Shown: positions 25,783 through 34,355, counted from the first letter of the stretch. The stretch is DNA of 44,391 bases from an uncultured Parasphingopyxis sp. (GCF_937129435.1 NZ_CAKZNF010000001.1:1-44391), one strand, 5' to 3'. Translations and numbers: made by a program. The notes: a model not told the origin generated them from the sequence alone.

Positions 25783-26873
25783 GCGGCTTCCTTTGCCTCT
25801 TCGAATTCTAGTGGAATCTCGATCTCAACGCAAAAGCCCCCATCTTTGTTCGTCTTGATTTCGAATCGGTGGTCGTCCGGGAAAGCCTGGGCCAAACGGT
25901 CCTGGATGTTGGCGAGGCCGACCCCGGTCGATGCTTGGCGCTGCGGCTGCGCATTGTGCAAGCCCGGCCCGGTGTCCGATACGGCGATCTGCACGCGATT
26001 TCCGACCTGTTGCGCGGAGATGCGGATTTCGGCGCCTTCCTCCTGCGGCGTGACGGCATATTTGATCGCGTTTTCGACCAATGGCTGGAGGAGCAGCGAA
26101 GGAAGCCGCACGCGCGCGACGGCGGGGTCGATGTCGAAGCTCGATTGCAGCCGCTCCTCGAAACGCATCCGCTCGATCTCGAGGTAGAGTTTCAGCGTCT
26201 CGACCTCCTGGCTGAGCGGCACGCGCGCCGTCGGTTCGTTGGCGAGCGTGTAGCGCAGGAAGGAGGAGAGGCGGGAGAGCATGGCGTTGGCGCGTTCGGT
26301 CTGTTTCAGCAGCACCAGCGTCGAGATCGAATTGAGCGTGTTGAACAGGAAATGCGGGTTGAGCTGGTATCGCAGCATCGCCAGCTGGGCATTGGACGAT
26401 TGCGTTTCAAGGCGCAGCAGCTGGTCGCCCTGTTCCTCGACGAGCAGATAGAAATTGATGCCGTAATAGAGCCCCGACCAGGCGACGAGCAGCGTGAAAT
26501 CGAGCAGGATCGCGCCGAAGAACTGCAACCCCGTCGGCATCTCTCCGCCGCGATAGAAGGCGGCATGCGCCCAGACTTCGATGGCAGAGAAACAGGCCGA
26601 TGCGACGAGCACGACGACGATCGTGCCGCCCCAGGTGACGCGCGGAGACTTGGTGATCAGCTGACGGAATATCACCGCCATGATCAGCGTCAGGCAATAG
26701 CCGGTTGCCGTCGCGATCGCGGTGGGCAGGATGAACAGCGGCCCCATCGCATTCGATATCCCGGCCAGCGAACGCAGCGTGAAATAGCCGGTCCAGCCGA
26801 TCGACTGCAGCAGCCAGAATGCGCGGTTCTTGTCGGCAATGATCGCCCGCGGGCGAAGATTCTGGAACGCCAT
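25779..26873 (-). CDS. LytS/YehU-like membrane sensor histidine kinase
   Basis: 364 residues from ATG 26873 with AAGGA ahead; a further in-frame ATG at 26930 is less convincing. Four membrane helices occupy about residues 18-145. The His_kinase domain starts with LRYQLNPHFLFNTLNSIS (His174 is the phosphoacceptor), followed by the ATPase part with LLLQPLVENAIKY and VSDTGPGLH, GVGLANIQDRL. This is the standard kinase class paired with LytTR regulators. Its promoter region faces that of the PstS-like gene, which holds Pho-box half-sites. Confidence 0.92.
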   Translation of the reverse strand: MAFQNLRPRAIIADKNRAFWLLQSIGWTGYFTLRSLAGISNAMGPLFILPTAIATATGYCLTLIMAVIFRQLITKSPRVTWGGTIVVVLVASACFSAIEVWAHAAFYRGGEMPTGLQFFGAILLDFTLLVAWSGLYYGINFYLLVEEQGDQLLRLETQSSNAQLAMLRYQLNPHFLFNTLNSISTLVLLKQTERANAMLSRLSSFLRYTLANEPTARVPLSQEVETLKLYLEIERMRFEERLQSSFDIDPAVARVRLPSLLLQPLVENAIKYAVTPQEEGAEIRISAQQVGNRVQIAVSDTGPGLHNAQPQRQASTGVGLANIQDRLAQAFPDDHRFEIKTNKDGGFCVEIEIPLEFEEAKEAA

Positions 26874-26930
26874 AGCGCCGTCCTTAGTCGATTTGCCGAT
26901 GCGCGGAAAGCGAGCGTGCAATCGCGCCAT

Positions 26931-26959
26931 CTTTCATGAAACTGTCACAAGAATGTCGC
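26931..26959 (+). promoter_or_regulatory. Pho box upstream of the PstS-like gene
   Basis: Three half-sites in 11-base phase: CTTTCAT (26931), CTGTCAC (26942) and ATGTCGC (26953), separated by 4-base A-rich spacers GAAA and AAGA. This matches the PhoB direct-repeat consensus CTGTCAT + 4 bases. It lies 77-105 bases ahead of the GTG start of the PstS-like gene, between divergent genes. Confidence 0.75.
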
Positions 26960-27035
26960 ATGAGGCGCAGGATCAGGGGCGTATCGCCGGGGCGGCGCCC
27001 GACACGAATTTCTCGCATTTCCCATGGAGGTTTCA

Positions 27036-28079
27036 GTGCGCTCTCGCATTATCGGACTTTTTGCAGCTATCGCCGCGACGGTCGCGGCCTGTGGCGGTGG
27101 CGGCGGCGATGCCGGCACGCGCGACACGATCCGCGTCGTCGGCAGCTCGACCGTCTATCCGTTCACGCGTGCGGTGGCGGAAGCCTTCGGCCGCAACACC
27201 GAATTTTCCGCGCCGGTCGTCGAATCGACCGGCACGGGCGGCGGCATCGAGCTGTTCTGCGCCGGTGTCGGCACCGAACATCCCGATGTCGTCAACGCCT
27301 CGCGGCGGATGAAGGATACCGAATTCGACACCTGCCAGGAAAATGGCGTCGATCAGATTATCGAGCTGCAGGTCGGCATCGACGGGCTTGCCGTCGTCAC
27401 CTCGCCCGATGGCCCGGCCTTCGCTCTGACCCGTGCCCAGCTCTACGAGGCGCTGGCCGCCGAGCCCTTCGGCGAAGAGCAGACCAACGAGAACTGGTCG
27501 GACATCGATCCCTCGCTCCCCGATATTCCGATCCGCGTCTACGGCCCGCCGACGACGAGCGGCACGCGCGACGCGTTTCTCGAACTGATCATGGAGCCCG
27601 GCTGCGACAGCAATCCCGCCATGGAGGCGCTCGCCGAAAGCGATGAGGACCGGCACGACGCTGTCTGCACCGCAATCCGCACCGACCAGGCGTTCATCGA
27701 AGCCGGTGAGAACGACAATCTGATCGTCCAGAAAGTGACGCAGAATCCCGGCTATCTCGGCCTGCTCGGCTACAGCTTCCTCGAAGAGAATGAGGGCGCG
27801 GTCATCGGCGTGGCGATGGACGGCGTGATGCCGACCTATGAGACGATCGCGAGCTTCGAATATCCCGGTGCGCGTCCGCTCTTCATCTACATCAAGGGCA
27901 ACCATCTGGAGGCCATTCCGGGGCTGCGCGAATTCGTCGCCGAATATGCCTCGGCCTGGGGCCCGGACGGCTATCTTGTCGAGCACGGCATGATCGCCAG
28001 CCCCGACGATGTACGCGAGCGCAATGCCGGGATCGCCGAGGCGATGACAGCGCTGACTCGCGCCGATCTCGCAAACTGA
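27036..28079 (+). CDS. PstS-like phosphate-binding lipoprotein
   Basis: The GTG at 27036, with GGAGG 6 bases upstream at 27026-27030, gives 347 residues. The upstream ATG at 27024 would place the ribosome-binding site inside the gene. N-terminus RSRIIGLFAAIAATVAAC is a lipoprotein signal (Cys near residue 19). The mature protein opens with TIRVVGSSTVYPFTRAVAEAFG and GTGGGIELFCAGVG, the phosphate-binding loops of PstS-type periplasmic proteins, and later PTTSGTRDAFLELIM. It would capture phosphate for a PstCAB transporter, which is not in this window. Pho boxes upstream and a terminator downstream make it a single-gene unit. Confidence 0.88.
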   Translation: MRSRIIGLFAAIAATVAACGGGGGDAGTRDTIRVVGSSTVYPFTRAVAEAFGRNTEFSAPVVESTGTGGGIELFCAGVGTEHPDVVNASRRMKDTEFDTCQENGVDQIIELQVGIDGLAVVTSPDGPAFALTRAQLYEALAAEPFGEEQTNENWSDIDPSLPDIPIRVYGPPTTSGTRDAFLELIMEPGCDSNPAMEALAESDEDRHDAVCTAIRTDQAFIEAGENDNLIVQKVTQNPGYLGLLGYSFLEENEGAVIGVAMDGVMPTYETIASFEYPGARPLFIYIKGNHLEAIPGLREFVAEYASAWGPDGYLVEHGMIASPDDVRERNAGIAEAMTALTRADLAN

Positions 28080-28102
28080 TCGTATCTCCCATGCGATCCC
28101 AT

Positions 28103-28138
28103 GAAGGCCGGGCGGGCGACCGTTCGGCCTTCTTTTTT
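28103..28138 (+). terminator. Rho-independent terminator after the PstS-like gene
   Basis: GAAGGCCG (28103-28110) pairs with CGGCCTTC (28125-28132) across a 14-base loop and is followed by six T. It begins 24 bases after the stop codon and separates pstS from the PhoU gene. Confidence 0.85.
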
Positions 28139-28174
28139 GGCAAAAAGGCAATGGTTACGAGCCCCTTGCGGCCG

Positions 28175-28214
28175 CTGTCACAATGATGTAATATTATTGT
28201 AACAAAAATGTCAG
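28175..28214 (+). promoter_or_regulatory. Tandem Pho boxes upstream of phoU
   Basis: Four half-sites in strict 11-base phase: CTGTCAC (28175), ATGTAAT (28186), TTGTAAC (28197) and ATGTCAG (28208), with 4-base spacers AATG, ATTA and AAAA. This is the arrangement bound by dimers of PhoB. The last half-site ends 22 bases before the phoU ATG, so the promoter probably overlaps or precedes it. Confidence 0.8.
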
Positions 28215-28236
28215 TCAGGGTGTCCAGCAGGATTAT

Positions 28237-28935
28237 ATGAACGAACAGTCGCGCCATACCGTAACCGCTTTCGACGAAGAGCTCGCCGCACTCGAGGCGA
28301 TGATCCTCGAACTGGGCGACCGTGCGTCTGCGGCCATGCGCCAGGCGATGGCCGCGCTTGCCGACCGGGATTCGGTGGCGGCCGCCCGCGTGGTCGAGAA
28401 GGATGGCGCGATCGATGCGTTGCAGGCCAAGGCCGAGGCGCTTGCCGTCAACATCATCGCCTTGCGCGCGCCGATGGCCGACGACCTGCGCACCGTGGTC
28501 GCCGCGATCAAGATCAGCGCGCTGCTCGAACGCACGGCCGACTATGCCCGCAACATCGCCCGCCGCGTTCCCGAAGTGACGGCGAAATATCCCAAGCCGC
28601 TGCGCCAGACGCTCGAGAGGATGAGCGATGAGGCCGGAACCATGCTGACCGACATCGTCAAGGCGTACGCGACCCGCGACGTTGCGTTGGCAGAAGCGGT
28701 GACGGCGCATGACGATATCGTCGATGCGTTGCACGACGAGCTGACCGAAGGGCTGATCCAGCTCATGATCGAGCGGCCCGACCAGATCGGCCAGGCGGCG
28801 CACCTGCTCTTCATCGGCAAGCATATCGAACGCATCGGCGACCAGGCGACCAATATCGCCGAAATGGTCACCTATGCCGCAACCGGGCGCCAGCCGCCCG
28901 TCCGCGACACCGACGGCGAACGCCTCGCCGCCTGA
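28237..28935 (+). CDS. phoU: PhoU phosphate-signalling regulator
   Basis: 232 residues of the all-helical PhoU fold with two repeats: the first around ALEAMILELGDRASAAMRQAM and VNIIALRAPMADDLRTVVAAIKIS, the second around LHDELTEGLIQLM and LLFIGKHIERIGDQATNIAEMV. The acidic metal-binding motifs (ExxxD type) are retained, with ERTADYARNIA and ERIGDQATNIAE. PhoU restrains PhoR/PhoB signalling at high phosphate through PstCAB. Here it is a separate gene with its own Pho boxes, apart from pstB and phoB. Confidence 0.95.
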   Translation: MNEQSRHTVTAFDEELAALEAMILELGDRASAAMRQAMAALADRDSVAAARVVEKDGAIDALQAKAEALAVNIIALRAPMADDLRTVVAAIKISALLERTADYARNIARRVPEVTAKYPKPLRQTLERMSDEAGTMLTDIVKAYATRDVALAEAVTAHDDIVDALHDELTEGLIQLMIERPDQIGQAAHLLFIGKHIERIGDQATNIAEMVTYAATGRQPPVRDTDGERLAA

Positions 28936-29040
28936 GCGCGACTGGGCCGGTCCGGACTCGCACTCGCTTTCCATCTGTGGAACATGACCGCCTCAACAAG
29001 GGCGGGCCGATGACACTCGCCCGCAGCAAGGAGAGGCGGC

Positions 29041-30012
29041 ATGGCGCGCGACAATTTCGGACATGACACGACGGCAGACGAGGTTCTGGAGGGCATCGAC
29101 CTGACGGGCAAATTGGCGCTGGTCACCGGCGGCGCGTCGGGGCTCGGCACCGAGACGGCGCGGGCGTTGGCGGCAAGAGGCGCGCACGTGGTGATCGCCG
29201 TGCGCGACACGGAGAAGGGCGCGGCGGCGGCGAAAGAAATTCGCGAGGGCAGCGGCAGCGACAAGGTCGACGTCATCGAGCTCGACCTCGCCTCGCTCGA
29301 CAGCATCCGCCAATGCGCGGACACCTTTGCCGCGAAATATGACCGGCTCGATCTGCTGATCAACAATGCCGGCGTCATGGCCTGTCCGCTCGCTCACACG
29401 GCGGACGGGTTCGAGATGCAGTTCGGGACCAATCATCTCGGCCATTTCCTGCTGACGAACCGGCTCGCGCCTTTGCTCGAAAAATCGGCGCCGGCACGGA
29501 TCGTCAACCTCTCCTCGCGCGGTCACCAATTCGACGATGTCCATCTCGACGACCCGAATTTCGAGCGCCGCGACTATGACAAATGGGCGTCCTACGGCCA
29601 GTCGAAGACGGCGAATGTGCAATTCTCCGTCGGCCTCGAAAAGCGGCTCGGCGGCAAGGGCGTCCACGCCTATGCCGTTCATCCCGGTGGTATCATGACC
29701 AATCTCGGCCGCCATCTGACCGAGGACGACATCGCCATGCTGCGCAAGCGGATCGAGGACAATGCGAGCCAGTCGCCCTCGTCCGGCGGCGGCTTCAAGT
29801 CGATTCCCGCCGGCGCCGCGACGACCTGCTTCGCCGCCACCGCGCCGGAGCTGGAAGGAAAGGGCGGGGTCTATCTCGAGGATTGCCACGTTGCCCAAGT
29901 CGACGACGAAAGCCGGCAGGACGGCGTGCGGTCCTATGCTGTCGATCCCGGCAAGGCCGAGGCGCTTTGGACGCTGTCGGAGGAGATGGTGGGGGAGAAA
30001 TTCGGGTATTGA
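29041..30012 (+). CDS. SDR-family oxidoreductase (retinol dehydrogenase-like)
   Basis: 323 residues. The nucleotide-binding loop TGGASGLG (29-36), structural NNAG (108-111), Ser in IVNLSSRG (158/159) and the catalytic Tyr185-Lys189 pair in WASYGQSKTAN complete the active site of a classical short-chain dehydrogenase. The FDDVHLDDPNFERRDYD segment is shared with retinol dehydrogenase/WWOX-like members. The C-terminal extension EDCHVAQV is usual for this group. AAGGAGAGG precedes the ATG. Substrate unknown. The stop codon is followed at once by the element at 30013. Confidence 0.92.
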   Translation: MARDNFGHDTTADEVLEGIDLTGKLALVTGGASGLGTETARALAARGAHVVIAVRDTEKGAAAAKEIREGSGSDKVDVIELDLASLDSIRQCADTFAAKYDRLDLLINNAGVMACPLAHTADGFEMQFGTNHLGHFLLTNRLAPLLEKSAPARIVNLSSRGHQFDDVHLDDPNFERRDYDKWASYGQSKTANVQFSVGLEKRLGGKGVHAYAVHPGGIMTNLGRHLTEDDIAMLRKRIEDNASQSPSSGGGFKSIPAGAATTCFAATAPELEGKGGVYLEDCHVAQVDDESRQDGVRSYAVDPGKAEALWTLSEEMVGEKFGY

Positions 30013-30155
30013 TTGTCAGACTCGACCTGACGGTCGAGCGCCGCACCAGCCCGCACCCCCACCCCCACCCGGCCTCCCACGTGAGTATCCTGAATGGGAG
30101 GCCGGGTGGGGGTGCGGGCTGGTGCGGCGCCTTGGCGATAGCCAAGGTCTGACAA
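30013..30155. repeat. Three-hairpin palindromic element, copy B
   Basis: Bounded by TTGTCAGA (30013-30020) and TCTGACAA (30148-30155), as in copy A. The left small stem is CTCGACC/GGTCGAG (30021-30038), the centre is the same long palindrome (left arm from 30039 to 30079, with an extra CCCACC; right arm 30095-30130), and the right small stem is CCTTGGC/GCCAAGG. The 15-base loop is nearly the same as that of copy A in the same orientation. Compared with copy A, the CTCGACC stem lies on the other side, so the side stems appear exchangeable. It sits between the converging SDR and porin genes. Confidence 0.85.
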
Positions 30156-30167
30156 AAACACAGCTCC

Positions 30168-31556
30168 CTAAAAATCCACCTCGGTCCGCAGGCCGAACAC
30201 ATCGACGCCGAAATCATTGTCGATCAGCCCGGGAATGGGCGTATCGTTATATTCGGCGCGGCCGTAATTGATCGAGATCCGGGCATAGTCGATCGGCGTC
30301 CAGATGAGCGATGCGCCGATCAGGTTCTGCCTGCCGCCCATGACGCCGGCATCGCTGAGATCGAGATAGTCGTAGCGGACGTTGAACTGGATCGCGCCGA
30401 TCCCGCCCTCGCCGACCGGGCTGTTCGGCCGCGTGCGATCGAAACGGCCGCCGCGATAGCCGCGCCGGTCGCCGGTCAGGAAAACGCCCGCCTCGACATA
30501 TCCGCCGAAAAAGGTCGGATCGGCGGCGTTCGCGAGTTCGGCCGTCAGCCAATGTCCCTCGGCAACGGCGTGGAAACGGCCGGAGATGACGGCGGCTTCG
30601 AGGCCGAAACTCGTTTCTTCCTGCACGGCAAGGCCGGCGGTATCGATGAAGCGCGTGTCGGTCGTATGGACGAAGGGCCGCTGGCGATATCGCGCGCCGG
30701 GATTGACCGAGACATCGCGCAGTTCGGCCAGCTCGCGCCAATGCGCGTTGGCGCCAAAATGTAGCTGGGTGTCGCCGACTTGCGGCGAGAAGACGATCCG
30801 CCCGTCGATGCTGTGGCCGTTATTGCCGTCATCGGTCAGTGCGTCGATATCGTCGGTGAAGACGCCGGCATTGACCCGCACATCGCCCGCCGCATAGCCG
30901 ACCGACGCGCCGACGCGGCGCTCGAAATTGAAAGCGTCGGTAAAGGCGGCGCGCTCCATGAAGCTGGTGAAGCGGCTCGACGTCAGCTCTTCGAGCCCCT
31001 GGAAATTGTTGTGCTGGCCCACAGTGAAATCGAAATCGCCGGTCTCATAGGTGATGATCGCATCGGTGACCGCGACATCGTTGTCGGCGAAATCGACTTC
31101 GAGCTTGTAGCCGAAACCGCCCGGAATATCGCCCTGCACGCCGACGCGGCCGCGGCGCAGTTCGTTAGAGAAACCGAGGCCCGGATCGGCGATCCCATCA
31201 GGCTCGCCGACATGGGCGAAATCATATTGGAGGCGGCCGAAAGGCTGGAAGCTCCAGCCATTGTCGTCGCTCGCGCGGGCGGCGGCGCCGAAGCTGACTT
31301 CGGGGGCGGCGGCGACGGTGGCGGCCGTCTGTTCGGCGCTCGCCTGCGCGGCGGCGGCAGCCTGTCCCGCTTCGGCGGCCTGTGCGGCGGTCCGGCTCTG
31401 GTCCTGGGTCAGCCGCTCGACCAGCGTTTCGAGCGTCTGGACGCGGTTGCGCAATTCTTCGAGCTCGGCCTGCATCTCCGCCGGCGTCTGTTGCGCCATG
31501 GCGGGTGCGGCGATGGCGGCCGCCGATGCGGTCAGCAGGAACGCGATCCGTTTCAT
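30168..31556 (-). CDS. OprP-like phosphate-selective porin
   Basis: 462 residues. A signal peptide (MKRIAFLLTASAAAIAAPAMAQ) is followed by a coiled-coil segment of about 60 residues (ELRNRVQTLETLVERLTQD) then a beta-barrel: alternating strands start with GWSFQPFGRLQYDFAHVG and end with VFGLRTEVDF, with a C-terminal Phe for outer-membrane assembly. This matches the OprP/OprO phosphate/polyphosphate porin family. A strong Pho box lies directly upstream (31627-31644). A trimerising N-terminal coiled coil fits the family. Substrate is inferred from family and promoter. Confidence 0.88.
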   Translation of the reverse strand: MKRIAFLLTASAAAIAAPAMAQQTPAEMQAELEELRNRVQTLETLVERLTQDQSRTAAQAAEAGQAAAAAQASAEQTAATVAAAPEVSFGAAARASDDNGWSFQPFGRLQYDFAHVGEPDGIADPGLGFSNELRRGRVGVQGDIPGGFGYKLEVDFADNDVAVTDAIITYETGDFDFTVGQHNNFQGLEELTSSRFTSFMERAAFTDAFNFERRVGASVGYAAGDVRVNAGVFTDDIDALTDDGNNGHSIDGRIVFSPQVGDTQLHFGANAHWRELAELRDVSVNPGARYRQRPFVHTTDTRFIDTAGLAVQEETSFGLEAAVISGRFHAVAEGHWLTAELANAADPTFFGGYVEAGVFLTGDRRGYRGGRFDRTRPNSPVGEGGIGAIQFNVRYDYLDLSDAGVMGGRQNLIGASLIWTPIDYARISINYGRAEYNDTPIPGLIDNDFGVDVFGLRTEVDF

Positions 31557-31593
31557 TTCGGTGTAACTCCAGTGACGGGGATGCGGCGCGTCT

Positions 31594-31644
31594 ATGGACT
31601 TTTTGTTACAGCCCCATGAGTCCGAAATGACAGTTCAATGACAG
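31594..31644 (-). promoter_or_regulatory. Pho box upstream of the porin gene
   Basis: On the minus strand, CTGTCAT (31644-31638), spacer TGAA, CTGTCAT (31633-31627) matches the PhoB consensus at all 14 bases. Further weaker half-sites in 11-base phase follow: GACTCAT (31622-31616), CTGTAAC (31611-31605), AGTCCAT (31600-31594). It lies 38-88 bases before the porin ATG and just after the acylase stop. Confidence 0.85.
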
Positions 31645-31648
31645 GCCC

Positions 31649-33772
31649 CTATTCCGCCTCGACCGTTTCGGCCATCACCGTCGCCGCTTCGATTGCCTCC
31701 GCCGTATAGTTCACGTCGCGCAATTCGCCGCGCGAAAGCAGCGGAAGCTGGTTCTCGATCCCTTCGGGCCGATCGGCGAAATTGCCATAGGGCAGGATCG
31801 CGCGGGCGCGCGGCGTTTCGCCGAATTCGATCGCCGCGACCCAAGTCGTGCCGCCGTCGAAGGTGAATGCGACGCCGGTCTCATCGGGTGTGAAGCTACC
31901 GACGCGGAAAGCGCCGAAACGGCCAAGGCCGAGCGCGGAGGGCAGGCTGCCGCCTTCGCCGTCCGGAATGCGCGCCGCCTCGCCCCATGGCGTGTCGAGC
32001 GCAACGCCTGCCGCGTCCATACGCTGCACGACGGTGACGAGCGCCTCCACCGCACCGACATCGTCGGCGATGCCCGACGACCAGCTTGTCGGCGCGAGAA
32101 AGTCCCACGGATTTTCGTAGAGCGAGACCGGCTCGCCGCGTGCGAATTCGAAGCCCCATAGCGTGAAGAGCAAGGCGCCCCGGCTATCGGCATCGGTCCG
32201 CCGATCCCACGCCCCGAGCACATCGGCCGCGCGCACCGCTTCTTCGCTGCCGACGGTTCGTGCCGCCGAGACGAGATCGGGCAGCACATTGTCCGCCATG
32301 GTGAGCCGGGTATCATGGGCATAGGCGATCAACTCGTCGAAGCCGATGCTCTCGTCGCCGAGCAGCATTTCGAGACCGTGTTGGGGCCGGGTCCGCATAT
32401 CGGGCTGGATCCAGTCGGCCGGATAATCGGCCGGGTCGAGCTCAACCGGGATCGTCGCGGTGAAGCCGGTCTCGTTCGAATTCTGGACGAACCCGCTTTC
32501 GGGGTTGGCGACGCGGAGCAGACCTTCATAGGGCGTGTATTCGGTCCAGAGCAGCGCCGGGTCCGAACCGTCGACCGGCGCTTCCCAATAATCCTCGTCG
32601 CCCGTCGAGCGGACGGGATAGAGCCCGTTCGAAACGTAGAGGATTTCGCCATTGTCGTCGGCATAGATGGCGTTGAACATGGTCAGCTGGATCTCCGAGA
32701 AGGCGGCTTCCCATTGCTCCCGGTTTTCCGCCCGCGACATCGCATCGATCTGGGCGAAGGTTCGGGCATGCGCGGGATCGGCAAGCCCGGCAACGCGGAA
32801 GGCGTAGAGCTGATCGTTGCCTTGACCCAATATGGGTCCGTGCACCGTGCGCGTGATCGTCAGGTCGCGGGCCTCGATAGTCCCATCCTCGCCGCGCACG
32901 TTGAGCGACACCTGCTCGACTTCGAACGGGCGGACCTCCTCGCCGAAGCGATAGCCGTTACCTTCGGGCGTCACCGCGAACACGTCCGCCGGGTCGTGGC
33001 GATTGACCGTGTGCGTCCAGCCCAGATGCTCGTTGAACATGATGCTCGTAAAGGGCTGGCCGAGCAGGCCGACGCCATAGGCGTTGAGACCGGGGCTTTG
33101 CAGATGCGCCTCGAACCAGGTGAAAAAGCCGGTCCAGGGCAAATGCGGGTTCTGGAGGAGCAGCGCATGGCCGCTTTCGGAGCGCGAGGGCGCGATCGCC
33201 CAGCCGTTCGATCCGCGCTCGTCGGCATCCGGCTCGGGCGTCTCCTGCAGCGTCGCTTCGCGTGCCGCGGCAAGCTGACGCTGCATCGCCTGCAGCTCCC
33301 CGCCGGCCATGAAATAGAGGTTGATCGAGCGCTGGGTGTGGCCAAGGATATCGCGCGCCGTCACCGGCAGAATGCGGCGCCGCTCTTCGCTGCCGCTTTC
33401 CGGATTCGCTTCGAACCAGGCGTTGATCCCGGCGGCAAAGGCTTCGAGCCGCGCCTGATAGTCCGCGCCCTGCACATCGTAGATCGCGTCCAATGATTGC
33501 GGGATGCCCGTGCGCCACATCAGCGCATCGCCTTCATAATAGGGCTCGCCCCAATATTCCGCCGCGCGCCCGCGTCCCTGGCCGAGCAGTTCGAGCAGCT
33601 GGTCGGGCCGTCCGCGCGCCTGCGCCCAGCCCAGCGCATAGGTCGCATCGTTGGCGTCCTCGCCGGCGATATGCGGCACCCCCCAATTGTCCCAGGCGAT
33701 CTCGGCCGCTTCCGCCGCGCCGCCCACCGCAAGCGCAGCCGCGAACATTCCCGCAAACGCCTTGAACCGCAT
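31649..33772 (-). CDS. Penicillin acylase-family Ntn hydrolase (acylase)
   Basis: 707 residues with a signal peptide (MRFKAFAGMFAAALAVGGAAEA), so exported. The alpha-chain IAWDNWGVPHIAGEDANDAT and the AGWAQARGRPDQLLELLGQGRG-type segment (seen as LGWAQARGRPDQLLELLGQ) are characteristic. The self-cleavage site precedes Ser188 in ERGSNGWAIAPSRS, where Ser becomes the N-terminal nucleophile of the beta chain. Family members cleave amide bonds of penicillins, acyl-homoserine lactones or other amides; this is nearer the wider acylase group and the substrate is unknown. GGAGGATGCG precedes the ATG. The Pho box of the porin lies just after its stop. Confidence 0.88.
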   Translation of the reverse strand: MRFKAFAGMFAAALAVGGAAEAAEIAWDNWGVPHIAGEDANDATYALGWAQARGRPDQLLELLGQGRGRAAEYWGEPYYEGDALMWRTGIPQSLDAIYDVQGADYQARLEAFAAGINAWFEANPESGSEERRRILPVTARDILGHTQRSINLYFMAGGELQAMQRQLAAAREATLQETPEPDADERGSNGWAIAPSRSESGHALLLQNPHLPWTGFFTWFEAHLQSPGLNAYGVGLLGQPFTSIMFNEHLGWTHTVNRHDPADVFAVTPEGNGYRFGEEVRPFEVEQVSLNVRGEDGTIEARDLTITRTVHGPILGQGNDQLYAFRVAGLADPAHARTFAQIDAMSRAENREQWEAAFSEIQLTMFNAIYADDNGEILYVSNGLYPVRSTGDEDYWEAPVDGSDPALLWTEYTPYEGLLRVANPESGFVQNSNETGFTATIPVELDPADYPADWIQPDMRTRPQHGLEMLLGDESIGFDELIAYAHDTRLTMADNVLPDLVSAARTVGSEEAVRAADVLGAWDRRTDADSRGALLFTLWGFEFARGEPVSLYENPWDFLAPTSWSSGIADDVGAVEALVTVVQRMDAAGVALDTPWGEAARIPDGEGGSLPSALGLGRFGAFRVGSFTPDETGVAFTFDGGTTWVAAIEFGETPRARAILPYGNFADRPEGIENQLPLLSRGELRDVNYTAEAIEAATVMAETVEAE

Positions 33773-33832
33773 CGCATCCTCCAGACTATTTGCACCGATG
33801 TTAGCAGCGCGGCGAAGCGCGGGCCAGCCGGA

Positions 33833-34291
33833 TCAATCCGGCCCGATATGCCGCTCGACAGCCTTCAGCACGACGAGCATCAGCAGCGCCAGCCCGCCGC
33901 CGATCGCCACGACCGGCCAGTATCCCGCACCGCAGGCGATGCCGATCGTTACGGTCAGCCAGATATGCGCGGCGCTGGTCAGGTTCTTGACGTCGCCGCC
34001 CTTGACGATGATCAGCCCCGCCGCGACGATGCCGACCGCCGCTGCCATCCCCTCGATCACGCGCAAGGGATCGAGCCGCGATTCGACGCCGCCGAGCTGG
34101 TTCCAGAGCAGCAGCGCCGTCACCGTCACCACGGCGGCGGACAGGCAGATGATCCCGTGGGTGCGTAGCCCGGCATCGACACCGTGCCGCTCCCGATCCC
34201 AGCCGAGCGCCATCCCGACGATCGCCGCAAGGCCGAGCCTCAACAGGATATCCCAGGCGAGCGGGCCGAACTGGATCGGATCGTTGAGCAT
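33833..34291 (-). CDS. MgtC/SapB-family membrane protein
   Basis: 152 residues with four to five membrane helices. It carries the family motif LRLGLAAIVGMALGWDRERHG, then GLRTHGIICLSAAVVTV and RVIEGMAAAVGIVAAGLIIVKGG (seen as VIEGMAAAVG). The long C-terminal cytoplasmic domain of virulence MgtC is absent. Function of these short forms is unknown; roles in magnesium or phosphate homeostasis have been proposed for the family. The gene ends 60 bases before the acylase start. Confidence 0.88.
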   Translation of the reverse strand: MLNDPIQFGPLAWDILLRLGLAAIVGMALGWDRERHGVDAGLRTHGIICLSAAVVTVTALLLWNQLGGVESRLDPLRVIEGMAAAVGIVAAGLIIVKGGDVKNLTSAAHIWLTVTIGIACGAGYWPVVAIGGGLALLMLVVLKAVERHIGPD

Positions 34292-34325
34292 GACAGTTCT
34301 GCTACGCGCAAGTGACGCGGTGGTT

Positions 34326-34355
34326 CCGCAATTACGGTGACCGCAATTACGGTGA
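34326..34355 (+). repeat. 15-base tandem repeat at the RAYT unit edge
   Basis: Two exact copies of CCGCAATTACGGTGA (34326-34340, 34341-34355), the second running into the left inverted end of the transposase unit. The duplication of the end sequence may reflect a slipped or repeated insertion at this site. Confidence 0.85.
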
